Shown: in pieces, positions 1-6,201 of the stretch
Layout of the letters: each line of letters begins with the position of its first letter
How positions within the stretch are numbered: position 1 is the first letter of the stretch
NCBI GenBank assembly: GCA_900757025.1
Contig: CAAEMG010000028.1
Coordinates: 1-9,426, forward strand
Direction of reading: 5' to 3'
Source: Clostridia bacterium
GTDB taxonomy: Bacteria > Bacillota > Clostridia > Lachnospirales > Anaerotignaceae
DNA length: 9,426 nucleotides
Notes under the pieces: model-generated
The model's database searches: none
Seen by the model: the letters and a program-made list of their open reading frames with translations, nothing else
What the model was told of the DNA's origin: nothing
Made by a program: the position numbers and the translations under genes

Positions 1-54
1 TTAACGGGAGCGTTATATTACTTTAAAAATAAGAATAAGCTTCTGAAAAACTAA
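1..54 (+). CDS. Possible 3' end of a membrane-protein gene (partial)
   Basis: Reading from base 1 gives 17 codons and then TAA at 52-54. The peptide begins LTGALYYF and continues into a lysine- and asparagine-rich tail ending LLKN. A short hydrophobic stretch followed by a basic tail is typical of the end of a membrane protein whose last helix exits into the cytoplasm. This is inference from 17 residues, and chance reading is possible because the DNA is AT-rich. No terminator hairpin is evident between this stop and the next gene. The family cannot be named. Confidence 0.3.
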   Translation, partial: LTGALYYFKNKNKLLKN

Positions 55-173
55 GGCATTGAAAAAATATATATACATTTGCGTTAAAAATACTACAATT
101 ATAATGGGAATTTAATATATAAACGGCAATGAAAATTTGTACATAATTTTGGCGGTTTAAAATGCTGTTTATA

Positions 174-203
174 TTGACAATATGGATTTGGGTATATTAC
201 AAT
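174..203 (+). promoter_or_regulatory. Promoter for the MoxR-VWA operon
   Basis: A perfect -35 box TTGACA (174-179) is followed after 18 bases by TACAAT (198-203), which matches the -10 consensus at 5 of 6 positions. Transcription would start near 210 and leave a leader of about 33 bases. That leader contains AAAGGA (225-230), 12 bases before the ATG at 243. A further TATAAT (100-105) lies upstream but lacks a well-spaced -35. No riboswitch-like structure fits in so short a leader. Confidence 0.7.
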
Positions 204-242
204 TAATCAACAGAACAACCAAAGAAAGGATGAGATTTTATA

Positions 243-1070
243 ATGGCAGAACTTGAAAAATTCAGCGGAAGCGGCGATTATGTTGTATCAGAGGAGCTTA
301 TGAGAGCTGTTAATATAGCAATAGCCCTTGAAAAACCGCTTTTGATAAAAGGCGAACCGGGTACAGGAAAAACAGCCCTTGCAGAGGCAATTTCAAAATC
401 TTTAAATAAAAAGCTTGTTATCTGGAGCATTAAATCAACAACAAAAGCACAGGACGGCCTTTACGTTTATGACGTTGTTCAGCGTCTTTACGACAGCCAG
501 TTTGGCGGAGAAGGTGTAGATGATATTAAAAAATATGTTAAGCTTGGAAAACTTGGCGAGGCTTTCAGCTCAGATGAGCAGGTTATTCTTCTTATAGATG
601 AAATTGATAAGGCAGACCTTGAATTCCCTAACGACCTTCTTTGGGAGCTTGACAAAATGGAATTTTATATTCCGGAAACAAAGGAAACAGTTAAGGCTAA
701 ACAGCGTCCTATAGTTATTATTACATCTAATGCGGAAAAAGAACTTCCCGACGCATTCCTCAGAAGATGTATTTTCCACTATATCCAGTTCCCGGATCAG
801 GAGCTTATGGAAGAAATTGTTAAGGTTCATTTCGATAATCTTGATGAAGTTCTTCTTCAGCAGGTTATGGATACATTCTATTGGATAAGAAGCCTTGATA
901 TAAACAAAAAGCCAAGCACATCAGAGGTTATAGACTGGATTCAGGCACTTCAGATTGGCGGAATTGACCCTGAAATAATAAGAAAAGAAATTCCTTTTGC
1001 GGGAGTTCTTATTAAGAAAAACGAAGACCTTGACACTTTGGACAAGGTTAAAAAGCGTTTTAAATTTTAA
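243..1070 (+). CDS. MoxR-family AAA+ ATPase
   Basis: A 275-residue cytoplasmic AAA+ ATPase of the MoxR group. These proteins hydrolyse ATP, probably as hexamers, to remodel or activate a partner, usually together with a VWA-domain protein. The visible motifs are a Walker A GEPGTGKT (residues 37-44), a Walker B VILLIDEID (114-122), a sensor-1 TSN (161-163), an arginine-finger segment AFLRRC (171-176, R174/R175) and a C-terminal helical lid with KPSTSEVIDW (223-232, sensor-2 region). The length is normal for the short MoxR type, and all ATPase residues are present. It is the first gene of a two-gene operon: the VWA gene begins 14 bases after its stop. The pairing resembles CoxD/CoxE, but no carbon monoxide dehydrogenase gene is present, so the client is unknown. 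The family call is firm; the specific role is not. Confidence 0.93.
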   Translation: MAELEKFSGSGDYVVSEELMRAVNIAIALEKPLLIKGEPGTGKTALAEAISKSLNKKLVIWSIKSTTKAQDGLYVYDVVQRLYDSQFGGEGVDDIKKYVKLGKLGEAFSSDEQVILLIDEIDKADLEFPNDLLWELDKMEFYIPETKETVKAKQRPIVIITSNAEKELPDAFLRRCIFHYIQFPDQELMEEIVKVHFDNLDEVLLQQVMDTFYWIRSLDINKKPSTSEVIDWIQALQIGGIDPEIIRKEIPFAGVLIKKNEDLDTLDKVKKRFKF

Positions 1071-1084
1071 TTGAGGTGGCTTTT

Positions 1085-2281
1085 ATGTTCAGTGCGTTTT
1101 TTTATCTTTTGCGTGCCAGAGGCCTTGATGTATCGCTGAACGAATGGCTTACTCTTATGGAGGCTCTTGAAAAGGGTCTTGCTCAGTCGAGCCTTACATC
1201 TTTTTATTATCTTGCAAGAGCGATACTGGTTAAAAGCGAAACGGAATATGACACTTTTGACGGTGCTTTTTTGGAATATTTTAAAGATGTTGAGTTTTAT
1301 GACGAAATACCTCAAGAGCTTATGGACTGGCTTAATAATCCAAAAGAAAAACCTAATAACTACGATTATGACCAGGATATGTATAACCGCAGCTTAAGTG
1401 CGGAAACAATACAGAAAATGCTTATGGAAAGACTTCAGGAGCAGAAAGAGGAGCATAACGGAGGCAAATACTGGGTTGGTACGGGCGGTATGTCTGTATT
1501 CGGCAACGACGGAAACGCCACAAACGGCATACGTGTCGGCGGAGTAAGCAGAAGGCTTAGTGCTTTGCACGTTGCAGGGGAAAGACAGTTTAAAGATTTC
1601 AGAAATGATACTGTTCTTGATTCAAGACAGTTTCAGATGGCTTTCAGAAGATTAAGACAGTTTTCAAGCAGGGTTGATGCTCCGAAAACAGAGCTTGATA
1701 TAGACGGAAGTATAGACGAAACCTGTGAAAATGCAGGTAATCTTAAACTGGTTTACCAGAAACCGAGACAGAACACTGTTAAAGTTCTTCTTCTTATGGA
1801 CAGCGGCGGTTCTATGGATTACTACAGCAGTTTGTGCAATTCGCTTTTCCAGGCAGTTCGCAAAAGCAATCATTTTAAAGACCTTAAAGTTTATTATTTC
1901 CATAACTGTATATATTCCAAATTATATACAGACCCATATTGTATGCCCGGCAAATGGGTTGATACGGAATGGGTGCTTAACAACATAAGCAGCGACTATA
2001 AAGTTATTATAGTTGGCGATGCGTCAATGGACCCAAGCGAGCTTATGGGCAGAAGTTATTACAACTACGGTGCAAGAACCGATGTACCGGGTATAGAATG
2101 GCTTCACAAATTTAAAAATAAATATGACAAAATAGTTTGGCTTAATCCTATAGTGGATACCCAGTGGAGAACGGCATATTGGCTTCAGACTTATAATATA
2201 ATTAAGGAAGAATTTGATATGTATCCTCTTACTGTAAAGAGCCTTGAAAAGGCACTTAAAAAGCTTATTGTAAACAAATAA
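1085..2281 (+). CDS. CoxE-like VWA-domain protein paired with MoxR
   Basis: A 398-residue protein without signal peptide or membrane segment, so probably cytoplasmic. The N-terminus FFYLLRARGLDVSLNEWL is characteristic of CoxE-like VWA proteins. A central basic region with GTGG (near residues 133-136) precedes the C-terminal VWA domain. That domain has a MIDAS-type metal site DSGGS (residues 239-243) and a later strand IIVGDASM containing D312. In this family the VWA protein is thought to couple the MoxR ATPase to a client; here that is inference. A longer GTG start at 1076 is possible. ATG 1085 is preferred because GAGGTGG (1073-1079) sits 5 bases upstream as a ribosome binding site, and that same sequence contains the GTG. 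The gene ends just before a terminator, so the operon appears to be only these two genes. Confidence 0.88.
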   Translation: MFSAFFYLLRARGLDVSLNEWLTLMEALEKGLAQSSLTSFYYLARAILVKSETEYDTFDGAFLEYFKDVEFYDEIPQELMDWLNNPKEKPNNYDYDQDMYNRSLSAETIQKMLMERLQEQKEEHNGGKYWVGTGGMSVFGNDGNATNGIRVGGVSRRLSALHVAGERQFKDFRNDTVLDSRQFQMAFRRLRQFSSRVDAPKTELDIDGSIDETCENAGNLKLVYQKPRQNTVKVLLLMDSGGSMDYYSSLCNSLFQAVRKSNHFKDLKVYYFHNCIYSKLYTDPYCMPGKWVDTEWVLNNISSDYKVIIVGDASMDPSELMGRSYYNYGARTDVPGIEWLHKFKNKYDKIVWLNPIVDTQWRTAYWLQTYNIIKEEFDMYPLTVKSLEKALKKLIVNK

Positions 2282-2283
2282 TA

Positions 2284-2318
2284 AAAAAAGACTTCACTTT
2301 TGTTGTGGAGTCTTTTTT
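2284..2318 (+). terminator. Intrinsic terminator after the MoxR-VWA operon
   Basis: A 14-pair stem (2284-2297 with 2305-2318, one G-U pair) closes a 7-base loop TTTTGTT. The right arm ends in six T residues. It starts 3 bases after the VWA stop codon. Because the left arm is A-rich, the hairpin could also stop transcription coming from the right. Confidence 0.85.
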
Positions 2319-2403
2319 CGTGGGAAGAGGTGGAAATTTTTTATTTGTTAAAATGTGGATGGCTCTTGGAAAAGCGATGTATTCACCATAATTTTTATAG
2401 TAT

Positions 2404-2439
2404 AAAAAACTACCCTGTTTTTATGCAGAGTAGTTTTTT
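2404..2439 (-). terminator. Intrinsic terminator of the RND pump remnant
   Basis: A 14-position stem with one mismatch (2404-2417 with 2426-2439) encloses an 8-base loop. Read on the minus strand it ends in a run of T residues, 9 bases past the stop codon of the pump remnant. The plus-strand side is also T-rich, so it may work both ways. The core CTAC/GTAG is unrelated in sequence to the hairpin at 2284-2318. Confidence 0.75.
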
Positions 2440-2448
2440 TTAATGTTA

Positions 2449-3864
2449 TCAGCAACATTCTTTTTCAACATCATAAGGGTTTGCCTTAGGCGGAACTTTA
2501 AATTTACGTTTTATTGCCTCCGTTATTCTGTCGAAGAACATATACAAAAGCGGAACGACAACAAGTGTAAGGAATGTTGATGTTGCGAGACCGCCGGCTA
2601 TAACAAGACCCATACCACGAAGAGTTTCGCTGTTTTCGCCTGTGGAAACAATCATAGGTATCTGGCCGAGAATTGTTGTAAGAGCTGTCATAAGTATAGG
2701 GCGAAGTCTTGTAGGGCATGCCGCAAGAACGGCTTCCGTAAGCTCCATATGATCTCTGTGGCGCAGAGTGTTTATATAGTCTATAAGCACGATACCGTTA
2801 TTAACAACTATACCTACAAGCACAAGACAGCCTATAAGAGCCATCATGTTTATTGATTCTCCGAATATGAAAAGAAGAAGTATTGCTCCCGTAAAGGCAA
2901 GAGGAATTGTAAACATGATTACGAAAGGATTTACCAAAGACTCAAACTGGGCAGCCATAACCATATATACAAGCACTATGGCAAGTATAATAACAAGACC
3001 CAAAGATGAGAATGTGTCGTTCATCATTTCGTTTGTACCGCCAAGCTTTGCACTGTAGCCGTCGGGCATATTCATCTGTGAAAGTATGGACTGAATTTGG
3101 TTGCCCACAGTTCCGCTGTCTGTGCCGTATACATCACAGCTTACGGTTACATATTTCTGCTGGTTTTCTCTTTCTATTGAAGAAGGAACATCGTCCATTT
3201 TGATTTTGGCAATAGACGAAAGCGGTATTGAATATCCTCCGTTTGTAAGTATAGACATATCTTCAATATTTACAAGGTTTGAAACTCTTTCTTCTGGAAA
3301 AGCAATATTTATGTCCATTTCCGTTCCGTCGCTTTTAAGCGTTGTTGCCGTATAGCCCGAAACGGTATTTTTAATCTGGCTTGCAACGGCTGAGCCTGTA
3401 AGGCCATACTGTCTTATTTTGTCTTTGTCAAGTTTTATGGCTATCTGTGTATCTGTTCTTTCAAGAGAGCTTGTTATTTCTCTTGTGCCTTCTATATTTG
3501 AAAGCTGATTTTCTATTTCATCGCTTATTTCTTTTAATGTGTCGGTATCGTCGCCGTATATTTCAACCGTAACGCCGCCGCCCATCATAGAGCCCATGCT
3601 TGACTCGGAAGAAACGGAAATTTCCGCACCGGCTATGCTTTTAAGCTGATTTCTTACATCTTCAACTATCTCATCTGTGCTTCTTGTTCTTTCGTTTTTG
3701 TCCACAAGCTCACAGTTTATGTTGCTTTCTTCTCCCGAGCCTCTCATGGCGCCCGATGAACCTGAAAGCTCAACTCTCATACTTTCAAGCTCCGGTATCT
3801 GTTCCAGAATTTCCTCTGCCTGAAGAGAAAGACTGTTTACAACTTCAAGCTTCTCATATATGGT
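2449..3864 (-). pseudogene. RND efflux permease, 5'-truncated remnant (HAE1/AcrB-like)
   Basis: This encodes the C-terminal 471 or so residues of a hydrophobe/amphiphile-efflux RND permease. These inner-membrane proton-driven pumps are usually about 1,000 residues, so the first half, including TM1-6 and the first periplasmic loop, is missing. Homology-like sequence runs from TIYEKLEV, just after an in-frame stop at 3865-3867, through the porter domain. It continues into five C-terminal membrane helices containing MAAQFESLVNPFVIM and ending LVVVPLLYMFF. A methionine at 3780 gives a 443-residue open frame with GGAG about 9 bases upstream, but this lies inside the porter domain and looks fortuitous. 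The remaining frame has no stops, which suggests recent truncation. Without TM4, which carries the proton-relay aspartates in this family, transport is very unlikely. No membrane fusion partner is adjacent. Confidence 0.85.
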
Positions 3865-3867
3865 TTA
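3855..3867. other. Probable deletion junction between two gene remnants
   Basis: Pump-like residues on the minus strand end at about 3862-3864, with an in-frame TAA at 3865-3867. Histidine-kinase-like residues on the plus strand begin at about 3861 (WFNILANAIKFTP). Both genes point away from this point and both have lost their 5' ends here. A single deletion removing the shared upstream region of a divergent gene pair explains this arrangement. The exact breakpoint cannot be fixed without an undeleted relative. No insertion sequence end or direct repeat was recognised at the junction. Confidence 0.65.
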
Positions 3868-4164
3868 ACATTTTGGCCAATGCAATTAAATTTACGCCTT
3901 AGGGAGGTTTTATATCCGTAAAAATGTATTTAAAAGAATAATATAGTTACGGAAATAGCCGATAACGGCGTGGGAATGAGCGAGGAAACATTAAAACATA
4001 TTTTTGAAAAATTTTATTGTGACGATAAATCACGTGAAAACAGCGGAAACGGATTGGGGCTTACACTTGCAAAAAGAGCTGCTGAGCTTTGCGGAGGAAG
4101 CATAAAGGTTGAAAATGAGAAAAATATAGGCTCAAAATTTACGGTTATACTTCCAAAGGAATAA
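3861..4164 (+). pseudogene. Histidine kinase remnant, ATP-binding domain only
   Basis: The remains of the HATPase_c domain of a sensor histidine kinase. The motifs appear in order: N box NILANAIKFTP (from 3867), G1 box DNGVGM (3961-3978), F box FEKFY, G2 box GNGLGLTLAK, and the C-terminal end FTVILPKE. The sensor, linker and phosphoacceptor HisKA regions are absent. The frame is broken twice. A TAG at 3900-3902 stands where kinases usually have Glu or Gln before GG. A frameshift in about 3930-3940 also breaks it: the frame from the N box hits TAA at 3939-3941, while the downstream frame (KNNIVTEIADNGVGM) opens only after TAA 3931-3933. This fits one inserted or two deleted bases. The open stretch from 3970 to 4164 is the largest intact piece but has no plausible ribosome binding site. 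No response regulator is adjacent. Confidence 0.88.
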
Positions 4165-4169
4165 GTAGA

Positions 4170-4211
4170 AGGGACGAAGAATTATTTCATCTTCGCCCCT
4201 ATTTTGTTTTC
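4170..4211 (+). terminator. Hairpin terminator between kinase remnant and ABC permease
   Basis: An 11-position stem with one mismatch (4170-4180 with 4190-4200) encloses a 9-base loop and is followed on the plus strand by the T-rich tract to 4211. It begins 5 bases after the kinase stop and overlaps the last codons of the convergent permease gene. It was probably the terminator of the former kinase gene. On the minus strand the T-tract is poor, so the importer operon may end less efficiently here. Confidence 0.55.
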
Positions 4212-4982
4212 CAAAATTAATATTATTTTGTAAAATACCGTTGAAAGAAGAGCAAGTATAACTACCGAAAGCAGAACCATGTCAAGACGAAAAATCTGAC
4301 TGCCGTATATAATAAGGTAGCCGAGTCCACATTTTGCAACAAGCATTTCGCCTATAATTGTTCCTATGAAGGAAAGCCCTGTGTTTACTTTTAATGTGTT
4401 CATAATTGCGGGAACATTGGCAGGCAGTATAACTTTAAAAAGCACGTCTTTTTTGTTTCCTCCGAGGGTGTATATAAGTTTTATCATGTCTTTGTCGGTT
4501 TCGTTAAAGGCACTTAAAATGTTAAGTATGCTTACTATAACCGATGTGAGAAGGGCAACGGTTATTATGGAAGAAATATTGTTTCCTACCCATACTATTA
4601 TTATCGGGGCAAGGGCAGTTTTCGGTATTGAATTAAGCATAACAAGATATGGCTCAAAAACATCGTTTAAAAATGAGTTCCACCATAAAATTACGGCTAT
4701 TGCCGTGCCTATAAATGTTGAAAGAAGAAAGCCTGCCGTTGTTTCGGTGCTTGTTACGGCTGTGTGGTATAAAAGAGAGGATTTTTTTATCATGTCTGCG
4801 GCACAAAGTATTATTGCCTTTGGGGAGCTGAAAATAAAAGGGTCTATAATGCCAAAATCGGAACAGACCTGCCAAAGAAGAAAAAACACTGCCGCAATAA
4901 TTATTCTGGCATAGGTTATATGGTTTTTTCGGCGTTTAAGACGCAGAATATAGTTTTTCTGGTTTTGGGAAATTTCCTTCAT
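4182..4982 (-). CDS. ABC transporter permease, SsuC/TauC/ThiX type
   Basis: A 266-residue integral membrane permease of the binding-protein-dependent (BPD_transp_1) fold, which forms the channel of an ABC importer. It has about six hydrophobic segments, the clearest near residues 24-40, 83-102, 118-133, 137-155 and 233-255. The cytoplasmic coupling loop YTLGGNKKDVLFKVILPANVP (171-191) has the position and style of the EAA loop that docks on the ATPase. GEMLVAKCGLGYLI (211-224) is typical of the nitrate/sulfonate/taurine/thiamine-precursor subfamily. The start at 4982 overlaps the ATPase stop as ATGA and has AAGGAG (4999-4994) 11 bases upstream. A longer start at 5003 (273 residues) lacks a ribosome binding site. 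The substrate cannot be read from the sequence. Confidence 0.88.
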   Translation of the reverse strand: MKEISQNQKNYILRLKRRKNHITYARIIIAAVFFLLWQVCSDFGIIDPFIFSSPKAIILCAADMIKKSSLLYHTAVTSTETTAGFLLSTFIGTAIAVILWWNSFLNDVFEPYLVMLNSIPKTALAPIIIVWVGNNISSIITVALLTSVIVSILNILSAFNETDKDMIKLIYTLGGNKKDVLFKVILPANVPAIMNTLKVNTGLSFIGTIIGEMLVAKCGLGYLIIYGSQIFRLDMVLLSVVILALLSTVFYKIILILENKIGAKMK

Positions 4983-5713
4983 TGCTGTTTCAGCTCCTTC
5001 CATATGCTGTTGAAATATTGGCGGAAAAGAGGATTGTCACGCCGTCCTTTTCCGTAGGGCATTTCAATTTTGTATTCGTTTTTTATAACGGCAGGAACTT
5101 TTGAAAAAACAATTACTCTGTCGGAAACGGAAATTGCCTCAGAAATGTCATGTGTAACCATTATGGCTGTTTTGCCTTCGTTTTTTATTATTCCGCTTAT
5201 TTCGTCGCATACGTCAAGGCGTGTTTGATAATCAAGTGCGGAAAAAGGCTCATCAAGCAGAAGTATGTCTGGCTTCGGAACAAGAGTTCTTATAAGAGCG
5301 GCTCTTTGGCGCATACCTCCGCTTAATGCGGAAGGACGGCTGTTTATATAGTCTTTTAAGCCGTATTTTTCAAAAAGGGAAAGAGCAAATTTTTTTGTTT
5401 CCGGCGTCAGCTTTCCTTTTATTTCTTCGCCCAGACAGGCATTTGAAAATATATTTCGCCATTCAAAAAGGTAGTCTTTTTGAAGCATATAGCCGCATTT
5501 TTGGTTTTCGGCTATGTTAATAACGCCTTCCGTAGGCTTTAAAAGACCGGCAATTACAGAAAGAAGTGTTGATTTTCCACAGCCCGAAGGGCCGGCTATT
5601 GTTACAAATTCGCCTTTTGCAACGGAAAATGATATGTTGTTAAGCACAAAATGTTCTCCCAAAGGAGTGTTAAAACTGAAGGAAATGTTTTTTATTTCAA
5701 CTGCGTCAGACAA
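4979..5713 (-). CDS. ABC importer ATP-binding protein, SsuB/TauB type
   Basis: A 244-residue cytoplasmic ATPase that powers the importer encoded with the next gene. All ABC motifs are intact: Walker A GPSGCGKST (41-49), Q-loop Gln78, signature LSGGMRQR (130-137), Walker B ILLLDE (150-155), D-loop SALD (158-161) and switch His188. Overall it resembles the nitrate/sulfonate/taurine ATPases and ThiZ. The start codon is TTG (5713-5711). It is well supported by GGAGG at 5725-5721, seven bases upstream, and by the natural N-terminus VEIKNISFSF. It overlaps the permease by 4 bases, so the two are probably translationally coupled. The expected lipoprotein substrate-binding subunit is not next to it, so it must be elsewhere or shared, or the system is incomplete. 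Confidence 0.92.
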   Translation of the reverse strand: MSDAVEIKNISFSFNTPLGEHFVLNNISFSVAKGEFVTIAGPSGCGKSTLLSVIAGLLKPTEGVINIAENQKCGYMLQKDYLFEWRNIFSNACLGEEIKGKLTPETKKFALSLFEKYGLKDYINSRPSALSGGMRQRAALIRTLVPKPDILLLDEPFSALDYQTRLDVCDEISGIIKNEGKTAIMVTHDISEAISVSDRVIVFSKVPAVIKNEYKIEMPYGKGRRDNPLFRQYFNSIWKELKQQ

Positions 5714-5739
5714 GTTTATTCCTCCGATGTTTTTTATAC

Positions 5740-5768
5740 ATTATATGCTGTTGAGGAAAGTTGGTTAA
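5740..5768 (-). promoter_or_regulatory. Promoter for the ABC importer pair
   Basis: On the minus strand a perfect -10 TATAAT (5745-5740) lies 17 bases downstream of TTAACC (5768-5763), which matches the -35 consensus at 4 of 6 positions. Transcription would start near 5733, leaving a leader of about 20 bases with the GGAGG ribosome binding site. That is too short for a TPP or other riboswitch. Confidence 0.6.
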
Positions 5769-5812
5769 TTAAGAAATAAGCCTTCAAAGTTGATTTTAAT
5801 GTTAAATTATGA

Positions 5813-5827
5813 TATTGTAATACAATA
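5813..5827. promoter_or_regulatory. Perfect 15-base palindrome upstream of gatC
   Basis: TATTGTA-A-TACAATA is a perfect inverted repeat with 7-base arms around one central base. It lies between the divergent importer and gat operons. The plus-strand half contains TACAAT (5821-5826), a 5-of-6 match to a -10 box, and the minus strand has the same hexamer, so it could overlap a gatC promoter. No good -35 at 16-18 bases was found; TTGATT (5790-5795) pairs at 17 bases only with the weak TATTGT. It may be an operator for a dimeric repressor or a chance palindrome in AT-rich DNA. Confidence 0.35.
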
Positions 5828-5898
5828 GGCTAAAAAGGTGAAAAATTTTAAATAAATTTGCTTTTTAATTTACGTAAAACTGAAAGGAACGGTGTTAA

Positions 5899-6186
5899 AT
5901 GAAAATCAGTGACGAAATGATAGATTACATCGGTATTCTTGCCCGTCTTAAACTTAAAGACGAAGAAAAAGAAAGCGCAAAAACCGAAATGGAAAAAATC
6001 ATAAACTACATGGACACTCTTAACCAGCTTGATACAACAGGCATAGAGGCCATGAGCCATGCTTTTCCCGTAAAAAATGTTTTCAGAGAAGATGTTGTAC
6101 AGCCTTCAACAGACAGAGATGTTATAACTGCCAATGCGCCGAACAGCAAGGACGGCTGTTTTGTTGTGCCGAGAACATTTGAATAA
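5899..6186 (+). CDS. gatC: Asp/Glu-tRNA amidotransferase subunit C
   Basis: A 95-residue GatC, the small subunit that wraps around and stabilises the GatA-GatB pair in the cytoplasmic amidotransferase. That enzyme converts Glu-tRNA(Gln) to Gln-tRNA(Gln), and Asp-tRNA(Asn) to Asn-tRNA(Asn). The sequence shows the usual N-terminal helix (DYIGILARLKLKDEEKE), a middle segment MDTLNQLDTTGIEAMSH and a C-terminal NAPNSKDGCFVVPRTFE with the conserved FxVPR-type ending. The length is normal. AAAGGA (5883-5888) precedes the ATG by 10 bases. It is first in gatCAB, 15 bases before gatA. The 5' region back to the importer is only 185 bases, and no T-box or leader peptide was recognised. Confidence 0.96.
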   Translation: MKISDEMIDYIGILARLKLKDEEKESAKTEMEKIINYMDTLNQLDTTGIEAMSHAFPVKNVFREDVVQPSTDRDVITANAPNSKDGCFVVPRTFE

Positions 6187-6201
6187 GGAAGGAGCAGGAA
6201 A

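Noticed and set aside
2319..2403. Possible small gene or small RNA between the two terminators
   Set aside because: No start with a ribosome binding site and no promoter-like pair was found; the stretch is short AT-rich spacer.
2449..3780. The 443-codon RND open frame as an intact short transporter
   Set aside because: The reading frame has family-like sequence upstream of the methionine, up to a stop at the junction. The N-terminal half with TM1-6 is missing, so it is better treated as a truncated remnant.
3684..3902. A 72-codon plus-strand open frame spanning the junction, ending in the kinase N box
   Set aside because: Its first 59 or so codons are antisense to the RND pump coding sequence. 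Only the last residues are kinase-like, so it is a chance frame running across the scar.
4366..4914. A 182-codon plus-strand open frame
   Set aside because: It lies entirely antisense to the ABC permease, which has clear family motifs; no ribosome binding site or known domain supports it.
5714..5898. Possible T-box or TPP riboswitch between the importer and gatC
   Set aside because: The region is only 185 bases, shared by two divergent promoters. No T-box consensus, TPP aptamer core or leader terminator was seen.
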